Positions 51,775 to 61,098 are shown, numbered from the stretch's first letter. The stretch: 64,000 bases of DNA from SIG307 sp045596385 (GCA_045596385.1 JAZOCC010000021.1:124001-188000); one strand, 5' to 3'. Program-made: numbers and translations. Notes: generated from the letters alone by a model not told the origin.

Positions 51775-53151
51775 ATGGCAATTAAATTACCGGAGAAGTT
51801 TGAGAAGCGAATGCGTGAGCTTCTCGGAGCGGAATACGAAGCATTTGCAAAGGGCTATGAAACCGACCATGCGGCGGGACTGCGTGTCAACACCATGAAG
51901 CTGTCCCCGCAGGAGTTTGCGCAGATAGCACCGGTTGCTGTGCGGAAGATTCCGTGGGTTACCAACGGATTTTACTATGATGCGGATGCAGCACAACCGG
52001 CGAAGCATCCGTATTATTTTGCGGGCATGTACTATATCCAGGAACCGAGTGCCATGACACCGGCGGCGGTGCTTCCGGTGGTGCCGGGAGAGCGGGTGCT
52101 GGATTTGTGTGCGGCACCGGGCGGAAAGAGTACGGAGCTGGCCGCAAAGCTTTGCGGCGAAGGGGTGTTGGTTTCCAACGATATCAGTAATTCCAGAGCA
52201 AAGGCGTTGCTTAAGAATCTGGAATTGTTCGGAACGAAGAATGCGGTCATTGTCAGTGAACCACCGGCAAAGCTGGCGGAACGGTTCGCGGGATATTTCG
52301 ATAAAATATTGGTGGATGCGCCATGCTCCGGAGAGGGAATGTTCCGGAAGAGTCCGGCTATTATGAAAAACTGGGAGCAATACGGCGTGGAGTATTATCA
52401 GAAGTTGCAACGGGAGATTTTGCCGTCGGCGGTAAAGATGCTCCGTCCGGGCGGAATGCTTCTGTATTCCACCTGTACTTTCTCGCCGGAGGAGGATGAG
52501 GATACCCTTGCATTCCTGCTTTCGGAGTATCCGGAGCTTTCCATGGCGGATTCGCCTCTTTCTTACGAGGGATTTGCACCGGGACGTCCGGAATGGGCAG
52601 ACGGACCGGAGGAGATAAACAAAGCGATTCGTATCTGGCCGCACCGGATGGAAGGCGAGGGACATTTTGTGGCGTTATTACAGAAGTCTTCCGAGGCCGA
52701 GGGTGCACCGTATACTACGGAACGGGTGCGTCCGGCGAAGTTGTCGGAGGAGGCACAAGAGTTTTTAAAGAGAGTGTCCTTAAAGCTTGTTCCGGAGCGG
52801 ATTATCGCAAGAGAAGACCGATTGTATTATTTACCGGAGGGACTGCCGGATCTTAGCGGTCTTCGGATTTTACGGTCCGGTTTACTCCTGGGTGAAATGA
52901 AAAAGAACCGGTTTGAGCCGAGCCAGGCACTTGCCTGTGCCCTAAAGGCGGAGGAGTACGATAATTGTTATAACCTATCCGCAGAGGATGAGGATGTGAT
53001 CCGTTATTTAAAATGCGAAACTATCGACGCCAAGGCACCGGTTAAGGACGGTTTTGTGTTGGTATGTGTGGACGGATACCCGTTAGGCTGGGGAAAGGCC
53101 GCCAAGGGTGTCATTAAGAATAAATATCTTGCCGGCTGGCGGATGATGTAG
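51775..53151 (+). CDS. rsmF: 16S rRNA m5C methyltransferase RsmF-like
   Basis: A 458-residue RNA m5C methyltransferase. SAM-binding LDLCAAPGGKSTELAAKL, the catalytic loop DAPCSGEGMFRK and YSTCTFSPEEDED are present, with a C-terminal PUA-like extension (GYPLGWGKAAKG) typical of the RsmF/YebU group. It methylates a cytosine in rRNA. AGGAGG precedes the ATG. Confidence 0.9.
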   Translation: MAIKLPEKFEKRMRELLGAEYEAFAKGYETDHAAGLRVNTMKLSPQEFAQIAPVAVRKIPWVTNGFYYDADAAQPAKHPYYFAGMYYIQEPSAMTPAAVLPVVPGERVLDLCAAPGGKSTELAAKLCGEGVLVSNDISNSRAKALLKNLELFGTKNAVIVSEPPAKLAERFAGYFDKILVDAPCSGEGMFRKSPAIMKNWEQYGVEYYQKLQREILPSAVKMLRPGGMLLYSTCTFSPEEDEDTLAFLLSEYPELSMADSPLSYEGFAPGRPEWADGPEEINKAIRIWPHRMEGEGHFVALLQKSSEAEGAPYTTERVRPAKLSEEAQEFLKRVSLKLVPERIIAREDRLYYLPEGLPDLSGLRILRSGLLLGEMKKNRFEPSQALACALKAEEYDNCYNLSAEDEDVIRYLKCETIDAKAPVKDGFVLVCVDGYPLGWGKAAKGVIKNKYLAGWRMM

Positions 53152-53160
53152 GAGGAAGGC

Positions 53161-53910
53161 ATGCGGTTAGATAAACTGGTAGCGGAGCTGACCGGAATGA
53201 CCCGGTCCCAGGCACGGGATGTGATTGTAAAGGGCAGAGTCTGCGTAAACGGAGAAGTGAAAAAGACCACCGCAGAGCAGGTAAAGGAAGAAAGCGATGT
53301 GCTGACTTTAGACGGGAAGGAACTGACCTTTCAAAAGTTTGTGTATTATATGTTAAACAAGCCTGCGGGTACGGTTTCCGCAACGCAGGATAAGGAAGCC
53401 AAGACAGTGCTGAGTCTCCTCTCTGCGGAGGATAAGAAGCGCCGGAACCTGTTTCCCGTGGGACGTCTGGATAAGGATACGGAAGGGCTGTTGCTACTGA
53501 CGGACGACGGAATGCTGTCTCATCAGTTGATATCTCCGAAAAAGCATGCGGACAAGCTCTACTTTGCAAAGCTTGCCAGAGAGATTACGGAGGAGGATAT
53601 TGCGGTATTTGCCTCCGGAATGAAGGTGGACGAGGAACTGACCGCCATGCCTGCGGTATTGCGCAGATTAAGCGATACAGAGTTTGCAGGCTTTTTGTCG
53701 GGTGGCGGTTTTGCTGCTGCGGTGACACTTCAGGAAGGAAAGTTCCATCAGGTAAAGCGGATGTTTGCGGCGACGGGAAACGAAGTATTGTACTTAAAGC
53801 GTATGGCCATGGGAGGTGTTTTTCTGGATGAGACGCTGGCACCGGGAGCGTATCGGCCGCTGAAGGAGGAAGAACTTAAGACGTTACAGGATAGCGTGAC
53901 AGAAAAGTAG
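53161..53910 (+). CDS. rsuA: Pseudouridine synthase RsuA-like
   Basis: A 249-residue RsuA-family enzyme. An S4 domain (MRLDKLVAELTGMTRSQARD) precedes the catalytic part with VGRLDKDTEGLLL and GKFHQVKRMFAATGN. RsuA modifies U516 of 16S rRNA in E. coli. It is one of three pseudouridine synthases in the window. Confidence 0.85.
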   Translation: MRLDKLVAELTGMTRSQARDVIVKGRVCVNGEVKKTTAEQVKEESDVLTLDGKELTFQKFVYYMLNKPAGTVSATQDKEAKTVLSLLSAEDKKRRNLFPVGRLDKDTEGLLLLTDDGMLSHQLISPKKHADKLYFAKLAREITEEDIAVFASGMKVDEELTAMPAVLRRLSDTEFAGFLSGGGFAAAVTLQEGKFHQVKRMFAATGNEVLYLKRMAMGGVFLDETLAPGAYRPLKEEELKTLQDSVTEK

Positions 53911-53999
53911 GTGTTCGGATGCGGATGGAGATTGTGTTGTGTCGGCTTTGAAATTTGTACCTGATGCAGAGGACGGGGTTTGAAAGAAGGAGTGAAAAC

Positions 54000-54647
54000 A
54001 TGCTGGAAAATATCAAAGCGGTAATATTTGATTTGGACGGTACGGTGGTGGATTCCATGTGGATGTGGGAAGCCATCGATATCGAATATCTGGCCCGGTT
54101 CGGTATTCCCCTGCCGCCGGATTTGCAGAAAAAGATTTCCGGTATGAGTTTCCGGGAAACGGCGGTGTATTTTAAGGAGACCTTCGGGATTCCGGACAGC
54201 CTGGAGAAAATCAAGTCCGACTGGAACGAGATGGCCATGGATAAGTATTGCAACGAAGTACCTTTAAAACCCGGCGTTCTGGACTTTTTAAAGAAACTGA
54301 AGGAGCGGGGAATTAAGACCGGGATAGCCACCAGCAATTCCAAGGAGCTGGCCTTTGCGGTGTTGGATGCCCTGGGCTTGCGGCCGTATTTTGATGAGGT
54401 ACATATGTCCTGTGAGGTACGAACGGGAAAGCCTGCGCCGGATATTTATCTTTTGGTGGCGGATTATCTGGACGTCGCACCGGAGCATTGTCTTGTATTT
54501 GAGGATATATCGGAAGGAATACTGGCGGGAAAGGCAGCCGGTATGAAGGTATGTGGTGTGGAAGATGATTTTTCCGCAGATTACCGGGAAGAAAAGAAAA
54601 AGCTGGCGGATTATTATATTACTCATTATGATGAAATTGTTTGGTAA
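54000..54647 (+). CDS. HAD-superfamily phosphatase (beta-phosphoglucomutase-like)
   Basis: A 215-residue HAD protein with FDLDGTVVDS (10-19), motif II TGIATSNSKE, motif III GKPAPD, and motif IV FEDISEGI. The motif order and cap position suggest beta-phosphoglucomutase or a related sugar-phosphate phosphatase. ATG 54000 follows GAAGGAG; an earlier in-frame ATG at 53955 lacks one. Confidence 0.88.
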   Translation: MLENIKAVIFDLDGTVVDSMWMWEAIDIEYLARFGIPLPPDLQKKISGMSFRETAVYFKETFGIPDSLEKIKSDWNEMAMDKYCNEVPLKPGVLDFLKKLKERGIKTGIATSNSKELAFAVLDALGLRPYFDEVHMSCEVRTGKPAPDIYLLVADYLDVAPEHCLVFEDISEGILAGKAAGMKVCGVEDDFSADYREEKKKLADYYITHYDEIVW

Positions 54648-54658
54648 GGAGAAGCAAT

Positions 54659-55225
54659 ATGAAACGGATCGAGCGTTGTGAGTACGGACGTATCAATGCG
54701 GAGAAAAGAAAAAATATCATCGGTGCGCTTACGATGGTGGCCATCGGTGTAGCAATTTTTATTCTGGGACTGTGTCTCAATAAGTTTGAGAAGACAAATA
54801 TTTTTACGGTGGTAGCCGTTTTGTTTGTGCTTCCGATGGCGCGGTATCTGACTACGGTGATTGTGTTGCTCCCGTATAAGACGCCGGAAAGGAGTCTTTA
54901 TGAGAAGGTAAAGGGTGCGGTTCCGGAAGGAAGCGTGTTGTTTTCGGACTATGCGTTTACCTCAGGAGAGCGTGCCATGGGTATGTCTTTCTTTGTATTG
55001 ACGGGGAATGAACTCATCGGTCTGGCCATGAGTGAGAAGGAAAAGACAGACAAAATGACGGAGTACTTAAGTACGGAACTGAAACGTCGGCAGATTCCGG
55101 GCAAGGTAACGGTACACAAGGAAACGGAGAAGTTTTTCTCTGCATTAAAGCGGATAGAGAAAGCTACCCGGACAGAGGCAGAGATGCAGGAGTTAATCGA
55201 GTTTTTACGTTCCCTGGCGGTATAA
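54659..55225 (+). CDS. Membrane-anchored protein of unknown function
   Basis: A 188-residue protein with two hydrophobic helices near the N-terminus (about 24-42 and 50-72) and a soluble C-terminal part. ATG 54659 follows TAAGGAG. Not recognised. It lies between the HAD and the RluA-like gene. Confidence 0.5.
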   Translation: MKRIERCEYGRINAEKRKNIIGALTMVAIGVAIFILGLCLNKFEKTNIFTVVAVLFVLPMARYLTTVIVLLPYKTPERSLYEKVKGAVPEGSVLFSDYAFTSGERAMGMSFFVLTGNELIGLAMSEKEKTDKMTEYLSTELKRRQIPGKVTVHKETEKFFSALKRIEKATRTEAEMQELIEFLRSLAV

Positions 55226-55249
55226 GGGAGCTGCAAGGCAGGAGAGTCT

Positions 55250-56287
55250 ATGAAGAAAATAGTAGTGTCGAAAAACGAAGCCGGACAAAAGCTGTTAAAA
55301 CTTCTTGCAAAGTATTTGAATGCGGCACCTCAGAGCTTTTTGCATAAGATGCTGCGGAAGAAAAATATTACCTTAAACGGAAAGAAGGCAGACGGTTCGG
55401 AGCTTTTACGGGAGACCGACGAGGTCTGCCTGTTTTTGTCGGAGGAAACCATTGCATCTTTTCAGGGAAAGAATGCAGATGATACGACGACAGTAGAACA
55501 AAGAAGAATAACGAAGAAGCCGAAGGAATTGTCCGATATCCGGGTGGTGTACGAGGATTCGGATGTCCTGATTTTAAATAAACCGGCGGGGGTGCTTTCT
55601 CAGAAGGCGGTGCGGTCGGATTATTCCTTAAACGAATGGGTGATTGAGTATTTACTGGAAAACGGAGAGCTAAAGCAGGAAGAGATGCAGACCTTCCGTC
55701 CGGGAGTATGTAACCGGCTGGACCGCAATACCAGCGGTCTGATTACGACGGGTAAGAGCCTTACGGGATTGCAGACACTTTCGGTGTTGTTTAAGGAGCG
55801 GACAGTGCATAAGGATTACCTTTGTATTGTACAGGGAAAGGTAAAGCAATCCGGTCGCTTACAAGGCTGGCTGGAAAAGGATGCCCGTACCAATAAAGTA
55901 ACGGCGGAAGTAAAAAAACGTTCGGAAGACAGTGCCTATATCGAGACGGAATATACGCCGGTGGCGGCAAACGGGAAGTATACACTTCTGCGCGTGCGGC
56001 TGATTACCGGTAAGACTCATCAGATTCGCGCTCATCTGGCGTCCGTGGGACATCCGTTATTGGGGGATACCAAATATGGGAATCCGGCGGAGAACAAGAT
56101 GCTCCGGGAACGATTCGGATTGAAGCATCAGCTGCTGCATGCGGCCTGTTTGGAATTTCCGCAGGAGATGTCTGCCTGTAAGACACTGGCGGGAAAGAAG
56201 TTTTCCGCACCGGTGCCGAAGCTCTTTGAACGTATTGCGAAGGAACTGGGTGTGTATGACCGGTGTATGGCCGGTGAAGAACGGTAG
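55250..56287 (+). CDS. RluA-family pseudouridine synthase
   Basis: A 345-residue RluA-type enzyme with an N-terminal S4-like domain, a signature CNRLDRNTSGLI (aspartate), and GKTHQIRAHLASVGHPLLGD. RluC/RluD-type members modify 23S rRNA, but the site cannot be fixed from sequence. CAGGAG precedes the ATG. Confidence 0.85.
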   Translation: MKKIVVSKNEAGQKLLKLLAKYLNAAPQSFLHKMLRKKNITLNGKKADGSELLRETDEVCLFLSEETIASFQGKNADDTTTVEQRRITKKPKELSDIRVVYEDSDVLILNKPAGVLSQKAVRSDYSLNEWVIEYLLENGELKQEEMQTFRPGVCNRLDRNTSGLITTGKSLTGLQTLSVLFKERTVHKDYLCIVQGKVKQSGRLQGWLEKDARTNKVTAEVKKRSEDSAYIETEYTPVAANGKYTLLRVRLITGKTHQIRAHLASVGHPLLGDTKYGNPAENKMLRERFGLKHQLLHAACLEFPQEMSACKTLAGKKFSAPVPKLFERIAKELGVYDRCMAGEER

Positions 56288-56373
56288 AGGACAGTGTTTG
56301 TAGTGCGGGAGAAGAATCGGAATCGGTGAATGTGCTCTGAAGGGACGATTCGAGGTATCGGAAAGGAGAAACT

Positions 56374-56910
56374 ATGGGGGAATGGAATTCGCGGGGACTG
56401 CGCGGCTCCGCTTTTGAGGAATTAATCAATCTGACCAACGAGCGGTATCGCGAACTGGGGCTGGCTCTTATTCAGAAGGTGCCGACGCCTATAACGCCGA
56501 TTGAAATCGATCAAAAGACCAGACATATTACCCTGGCCTATTTTGAAAAAAAGAGTACCGTAGACTATATCGGTGCGGTACAGGGCATTCCGGTGTGCTT
56601 TGATGCCAAGGAGTGCGCGGAGGACACCTTTTCTCTGCAGAATGTGCATGAGCATCAGTTTGAGTTTATGGAGGCCTTCGAGCGGCAGGATGGCGTGGCA
56701 TTTCTGCTTATCTACTACACTGCAAAGGAGCAGTATTACTATCTGCGCTTTGAAAAACTTCGGGAGTTTTATGAGCGTATGCGGTCCGGCGGTAGAAAGA
56801 GCTTCCGGTTGGAGGAACTGGAACGGGAGTTTTTTCTGCCGAAGGGAAAAAATGTGCCGGTGCCGTATCTGGAAGCCATGCAGATGGATTTGGATTTGAG
56901 GGAAGAGTAA
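56374..56910 (+). CDS. recU: Holliday junction resolvase RecU
   Basis: A 178-residue RecU protein. The start NSRGLRGSAFEELINLTN and the active-site STVDYIGAVQGIPVCFDAKE hold the catalytic D, E and K. It resolves Holliday junctions. GAAAGGAG precedes the ATG. Downstream is a promoter and an unrelated large gene. Confidence 0.9.
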   Translation: MGEWNSRGLRGSAFEELINLTNERYRELGLALIQKVPTPITPIEIDQKTRHITLAYFEKKSTVDYIGAVQGIPVCFDAKECAEDTFSLQNVHEHQFEFMEAFERQDGVAFLLIYYTAKEQYYYLRFEKLREFYERMRSGGRKSFRLEELEREFFLPKGKNVPVPYLEAMQMDLDLREE

Positions 56911-56949
56911 AACGGTGAACATAAGTCCAAAGTGCTATGGGAGAATTTC

Positions 56950-56978
56950 TTGACACGGATGGCAAAATACAGTAGAAT
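56950..56978 (+). promoter_or_regulatory. Sigma-A promoter for the zinc-ribbon membrane protein
   Basis: TTGACA (56950-56955), a 17-bp spacer and TAGAAT (56973-56978). Confidence 0.8.
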
Positions 56979-57044
56979 ATAAAGTGGATTTGTATTTTGG
57001 AAAAATGTTTATAAAACAAAAGGGAGACAAAGGAGGACGAAACG

Positions 57045-58913
57045 ATGACTTGCAGTAAATGTGGGAAAGAGTTTGCGGAAGGTGTGAAGTTTTGTACCGA
57101 GTGCGGTGCGGAGCTGGTTGCGGAAGTAAAAGAAGCAGTTGCTGAGGTAGTAGAGGAAGTAGTTGAGGCGGCGCAGGAAGAGGTAAAGGAGACGGCAGAA
57201 GAAGTAGTTGGGGCCGTAACGGAAGCGGCAGGAGAAGTAGCGGAAGAAGTAAAGGAAACCGTGGAAGATGCTGCGTCTGAGGCAGAAGAAGTAAAGGAAG
57301 CCGTGGAAGAAGTTGCGGCGGAAGCGGAAGAAGTAAAAGAGACCGTGGAAGAGGTTGCACAGGAAGAGAAAAAGAAGAAAGAGAAGAAGGCAAAAGCTCT
57401 TGATTTGACAGAAGGAAACAATGGGAAGAAGCCGGTAGCCATCGGCTTGGCTTTGGTTGCAATTCTGTTGCTTATTTTCATTCCGGCAGTAACCATGAGT
57501 TCCGGTGATGAGTCATATATGAAGGTTTCGGAGAAGGCTCCGTTAGCTGTTGAAGCATATGAAGGCGATGTGTATGCATATTACATAAACGGTGATGAGA
57601 AGAAGTTGGACGACGAGAAGGCAACTTCCCAGATTCGTAGTATGGATGGTTCCGTGATTTGTTATTTAAACGAAGAAAAGGAGCTTGTGCTTGTAAAAGA
57701 GGATAAGGTAATTAAGACCGGCATTGACGAAGCTGAAGGTGTGGTAGTTTCTCAGCATGGAGATACGTTGGTGTATTTTACCGATTGTGAGAAGGCAACC
57801 TACCATATTGCGGATTATGGGTATGACGATTTTATTAATGTGGGTACCTTGAATCTTTACGATATTAAGAAGAAATCCAGCACTGAGATTGCGGAAGAGG
57901 TTGTAGTGGGAAGCGCAGTACTTTCCCCGGACGGAAAGACGGTTGCATATGTTGCGGAATATGACGCTACGGACGATTTCAAGGGCTTTTACTCCGTGAA
58001 CGGTAAGAAGCCGGAAGAGGTCGGTAAGGAAAAGCGTGTGTTTGCGATTTCCGATAAGGGTAAATATGTATATTATTCCGATGTGGATCGTATTTATGTA
58101 GCAAAGAAGGGTGAGGAAGAGAAGCTTGCCAGTGATGTCGTTTATGTAGAAGTGTTGATGAATGCGGATAATACGGAGATGCTGTTCCTTAATGAAGGAA
58201 AGACCTATGTTACCGTAAAGGGCGGAGAAAAGAAGAAGGTTGCCGGAGATGAGTTAAATGAGGTAGTATTAAACGATGATGCGGCATCCGATGTACAGAA
58301 GCTGACAAAGGAACGCGGTAACATTACAGTAACATATACCGGCGTGGATACCTTTGAAGGTAAGCTGTTCGTAAGCGATTACAACGATGCGATTTATTAT
58401 ATGATGAATAAGTACGAGACCGAAAAGCTGGCGTCCAATGCATATCAGTATGTAGTTGCGGAAGACGGTGAGAGTCTGATTTATAATGATTATACGAACC
58501 TTGTTAAGGTAACGAAGTTCGACAAGGGTGGAGAAAAAGAAATTATTGCCGCAGGTGCGCTGGCTGAGAATATTTACGCAGACGGTGACTTAAAGCATGT
58601 ATATCTGGTTAACTTCGAAGATGAGCTGTACTATGTAAAGAAGGGCAAAGGAAAGAAGATTGCAGATGATGTAACTTCTGCCATGATTTCTCCGGACGGT
58701 GAGTATTGTTACTTTGTTATCGAGAAGGAAGAACTGTGCTATTCCAAGAAGGGTGGAAAGGAAAAGGAGCTTCTTACGGTTGAGGATGGTAAGCTGGAGT
58801 GTAAGAGAGAAAGCGGATTTGCCATAGTCGGAGTTACGGACGAGGATAAGAATACCTTGTACAGAATGGAAGGTAAGAAGATGAAGACCGTATTCGAAAG
58901 AGAAGTAGAATAA
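57045..58913 (+). CDS. Zinc-ribbon / helical repeat / membrane / beta-propeller-like protein
   Basis: A 622-residue protein with four parts. C3, C6, C17 and C20 form an N-terminal zinc ribbon; residues about 25-110 are an E/V/A-rich helix with three 14-residue repeats (67-108), for example EEVKEAVEEVAAEA; one transmembrane helix (about 131-149) follows a K-rich stretch; and the outer part (150-622) has repeated beta-strand motifs (KTVAYVAEY, GKYVYYSD, GESLIYND, GEYCYFVIE), suggesting a propeller. It is a single-gene unit. Function unknown; a sensor or scaffold is conceivable. Confidence 0.65.
   Translation: MTCSKCGKEFAEGVKFCTECGAELVAEVKEAVAEVVEEVVEAAQEEVKETAEEVVGAVTEAAGEVAEEVKETVEDAASEAEEVKEAVEEVAAEAEEVKETVEEVAQEEKKKKEKKAKALDLTEGNNGKKPVAIGLALVAILLLIFIPAVTMSSGDESYMKVSEKAPLAVEAYEGDVYAYYINGDEKKLDDEKATSQIRSMDGSVICYLNEEKELVLVKEDKVIKTGIDEAEGVVVSQHGDTLVYFTDCEKATYHIADYGYDDFINVGTLNLYDIKKKSSTEIAEEVVVGSAVLSPDGKTVAYVAEYDATDDFKGFYSVNGKKPEEVGKEKRVFAISDKGKYVYYSDVDRIYVAKKGEEEKLASDVVYVEVLMNADNTEMLFLNEGKTYVTVKGGEKKKVAGDELNEVVLNDDAASDVQKLTKERGNITVTYTGVDTFEGKLFVSDYNDAIYYMMNKYETEKLASNAYQYVVAEDGESLIYNDYTNLVKVTKFDKGGEKEIIAAGALAENIYADGDLKHVYLVNFEDELYYVKKGKGKKIADDVTSAMISPDGEYCYFVIEKEELCYSKKGGKEKELLTVEDGKLECKRESGFAIVGVTDEDKNTLYRMEGKKMKTVFEREVE
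57243..57368 (+). repeat. Three tandem 42-bp coding repeats
   Basis: Repeats at 57243-57284, 57285-57326 and 57327-57368 encode EEVKETVEDAASEA, EEVKEAVEEVAAEA and EEVKETVEEVAQEE. They are in frame and part of the helical region of the protein at 57045. Confidence 0.85.
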
Positions 58914-58969
58914 CGAATGAGGTCGCAGGCAATTCGAAAAGAAACGTTGGTTTATGTGTAAACGTGTGG

Positions 58970-58998
58970 AAAGCCGTTGTCAGTGGCAACGGCTTTTT
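58970..58998 (+). terminator. Intrinsic terminator
   Basis: AAAGCCGTTG (58970-58979) pairs with CAACGGCTTT (58987-58996), followed by Ts. Confidence 0.85.
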
Positions 58999-59018
58999 CC
59001 TCTATAATAGTTTTGAAA

Positions 59019-59054
59019 ATCGGTATTGACATTTTAAAACCGATGTCGTACAAT
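59019..59054 (+). promoter_or_regulatory. Promoter of the his operon with a flanking inverted repeat
   Basis: TTGACA (59026-59031), a 17-bp spacer and TACAAT (59049-59054). An inverted repeat ATCGGT (59019-59024) / ACCGAT (59039-59044) brackets the -35 and could be a repressor site, for example for the TrpR-like protein at 21230 (inference). Confidence 0.7.
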
Positions 59055-59076
59055 ATATACATTATTTTGGTAGCGA

Positions 59077-59115
59077 ATTATCACTGCACCATGATAAAGC
59101 GGAGGCGGTGATAAT
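59077..59115 (+). promoter_or_regulatory. his leader with two alternative hairpins
   Basis: ATTATCACTGC (59077-59087) can pair with GCGGTGATAAT (59105-59115) with one G.U pair; the inner TTATCA (59078-59083) can instead pair with TGATAA (59092-59097). The two are mutually exclusive. No T-run or T-box motif is seen. The leader runs from about 59061 to the hisZ ATG. Confidence 0.5.
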
Positions 59116-59132
59116 AACAGAAAGGAGAACGT

Positions 59133-60338
59133 ATGGAGAAGTTATTACATACGCCGGAAGGTGTCCGGGATTTACATGATGCGGAATGCGTAAAGAAACA
59201 ACAGCTGGAGGGGAAATTACGACATTGCCTGCATCAATTCGGCTTTCGGGACGTGGTGACTCCGACGTTTGAATATTTTGATATTTTCCGTAAGGAGAGG
59301 GGAACGGTTCCTTCGAAGGATATGTATAAGTTTATTGACAGAGAGGGAAATACCCTGGTACTTCGTCCGGATATGACGCCGCCTATTGCACGGTGCGTGG
59401 CGAAATATTATAAGGATGAGATAAATCCGCTTCGCTTGTCCTATCGGGGCAATGTGTTTGTGGATAACAGCGGTTATCAGGGAAAGCTTAAGGAAACCAC
59501 ACAGATCGGTGCGGAGCTCATTAATGACGGTTCCGTGGTGGCGGATGCGGAGATGGTCGCCCTGATGGCTGAGAGCTTAAAGGCCAGCGGTCTTAAGGAG
59601 TTCCAGATTGAAATCGGACATGTGGGATTCTTTAACGCCCTTGCAAAGGAAGCCGGTTTTTCCGATGAGGAAGCGGCAGAGGTAAGAGAACTGATTGAGA
59701 GTAAAAATCTGTTCTCCGTAGAGCAGGCCCTTTCCGACAAGCAGTTAACGCCGGAGCTTAAAGAACTGCTTCTTAAGCTTCCGGAACTGTTCGGCAGTGT
59801 GGAACGTCTTTCGGCAATCCGTAACATGACCGACAACGCAGAAGCATGTTCGGCCATTGACCATTTGATGACCTTACATAAGTATTTGGAGAGCTACGGG
59901 GTAGCGGAGTATATTTCCTATGATTTAGGTATGCTGGGTAAGTACGGTTACTATACCGGAATCAACTTCCGTGCCCTTACTTATAAAACCGGTGAGTCTG
60001 TGGCGGCAGGCGGTCGTTACGACCATTTGATGGGACAGTTCGGAAAGAATGCACCGGCCATCGGTATTGCGTTGTATGTAGATACCTTACTTCTCGGCCT
60101 TTCCCGCCAGGGACTCATTACTGCAGAAGAGAAGGAACGTACGCTTGTTGTGTATGAAAAGGCTGAGGAATGTGCCGCAATTAAGTGTGTGTGTGACCTT
60201 CGAGCAAAGGATGTGTACGCATTGCTTGAGGAAAAGCAGGATGATGTGCCGTGGAGCGAGTACAAAGCCCGTATCGGTACAGTAGGAATCGTACAGGTAT
60301 ATCAGGTAACCGCTGACGGCGTGAAGCCTTTGAACTAA
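59133..60338 (+). CDS. hisZ: HisZ, ATP phosphoribosyltransferase regulatory subunit
   Basis: A 401-residue protein resembling the catalytic domain of histidyl-tRNA synthetase: TPEGVRDLHDAE, a class II motif-2 region (LRLSYRGNVF) and AAGGRYDHLMGQFG. It lacks the anticodon-binding domain. HisZ activates the short HisG encoded directly downstream. It opens the his operon. Confidence 0.9.
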   Translation: MEKLLHTPEGVRDLHDAECVKKQQLEGKLRHCLHQFGFRDVVTPTFEYFDIFRKERGTVPSKDMYKFIDREGNTLVLRPDMTPPIARCVAKYYKDEINPLRLSYRGNVFVDNSGYQGKLKETTQIGAELINDGSVVADAEMVALMAESLKASGLKEFQIEIGHVGFFNALAKEAGFSDEEAAEVRELIESKNLFSVEQALSDKQLTPELKELLLKLPELFGSVERLSAIRNMTDNAEACSAIDHLMTLHKYLESYGVAEYISYDLGMLGKYGYYTGINFRALTYKTGESVAAGGRYDHLMGQFGKNAPAIGIALYVDTLLLGLSRQGLITAEEKERTLVVYEKAEECAAIKCVCDLRAKDVYALLEEKQDDVPWSEYKARIGTVGIVQVYQVTADGVKPLN

Positions 60339-60360
60339 TCCCTCAGATTGGAGAATCGTT

Positions 60361-60999
60361 ATGGAATATATTACAATTGCCCTGGCAAAGGGCAGACTTG
60401 CCAAGAAGGCCCTGGAGTTATTGGAGCAGGTGGGCGTAACCTGTGAAGAAATCAAGGATAAGGACTCCCGGAAATTGATTTTTACGAATGAAGAACTGAA
60501 AATGAAGTTTTTCCTTGCAAAAGCCAACGATGTACCGACTTATGTGGAGTACGGTGCGGCGGATATCGGCGTGGTAGGAAAGGATACGATTTTAGAGGAA
60601 GGCAGAGAGCTTTACGAGGTGCTTGACCTCGGTATGGGAAAATGCCGTATGTGTGTTGCCGGTCCGGAGTCTGCAAGAGAGCTTCTCGGCAACGGCGAGA
60701 TTATCCGTGTAGCCACCAAGTATCCGCATATTGCAAAGGATTACTTTGTAAAGCAGAAGCATCAGACCGTAGAGCTGATTAAATTAAACGGTTCCATTGA
60801 GCTGGCTCCGATTGTAGGTCTGTCCGATGTGATTGTGGATATCGTAGAGACCGGTTCTACCTTAAAGGAGAACGGCTTGGTGGTGCTTGAGGATGTTTGT
60901 CCGTTGTCTGCCAGAGTGGTGGTAAACCGCGTCAGCATGAAGATGGAGCAGGAGCGGATTACGGATTTGATTACAAAGCTTCGCGCTTTGGTTTCCTAG
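60361..60999 (+). CDS. hisG: ATP phosphoribosyltransferase HisG (short form)
   Basis: A 212-residue HisG_S enzyme, the first step of histidine synthesis. ALAKGRLAKKALELLEQVGV, ADIGVVGKDT and the PRPP-binding VDIVETGSTLKENGL are present. It lacks the C-terminal regulatory domain of the long form and depends on HisZ, encoded 22 bases upstream. GGAGAA precedes the ATG. Confidence 0.95.
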   Translation: MEYITIALAKGRLAKKALELLEQVGVTCEEIKDKDSRKLIFTNEELKMKFFLAKANDVPTYVEYGAADIGVVGKDTILEEGRELYEVLDLGMGKCRMCVAGPESARELLGNGEIIRVATKYPHIAKDYFVKQKHQTVELIKLNGSIELAPIVGLSDVIVDIVETGSTLKENGLVVLEDVCPLSARVVVNRVSMKMEQERITDLITKLRALVS

Positions 61000-61098
61000 T
61001 TTGAAGTATTGCGAAAATGCAAGCGTGGCTTGCTGTGAGTTTGAATAGAAGAGACGTAAGAAAGAATCGTTGCAAGATGCAGCAGAAAGAGGTTTGAC

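Noticed and set aside
57243..57368. CRISPR-like array
   Set aside because: The repeats are in frame, adjacent without spacers, and encode part of a helical protein region.
56708..57496. Long minus-strand reading frames opposite the 57 kb gene and others
   Set aside because: They are shadows of the E/V/K-rich coding repeats on the + strand, have low-complexity S/T or L/P composition and no ribosome binding sites.
59061..59132. T-box or histidine riboswitch upstream of hisZ
   Set aside because: No T-box sequence (AGGGTGGNACCGCG) and no terminator U-run are present; the leader is only about 70 bases.
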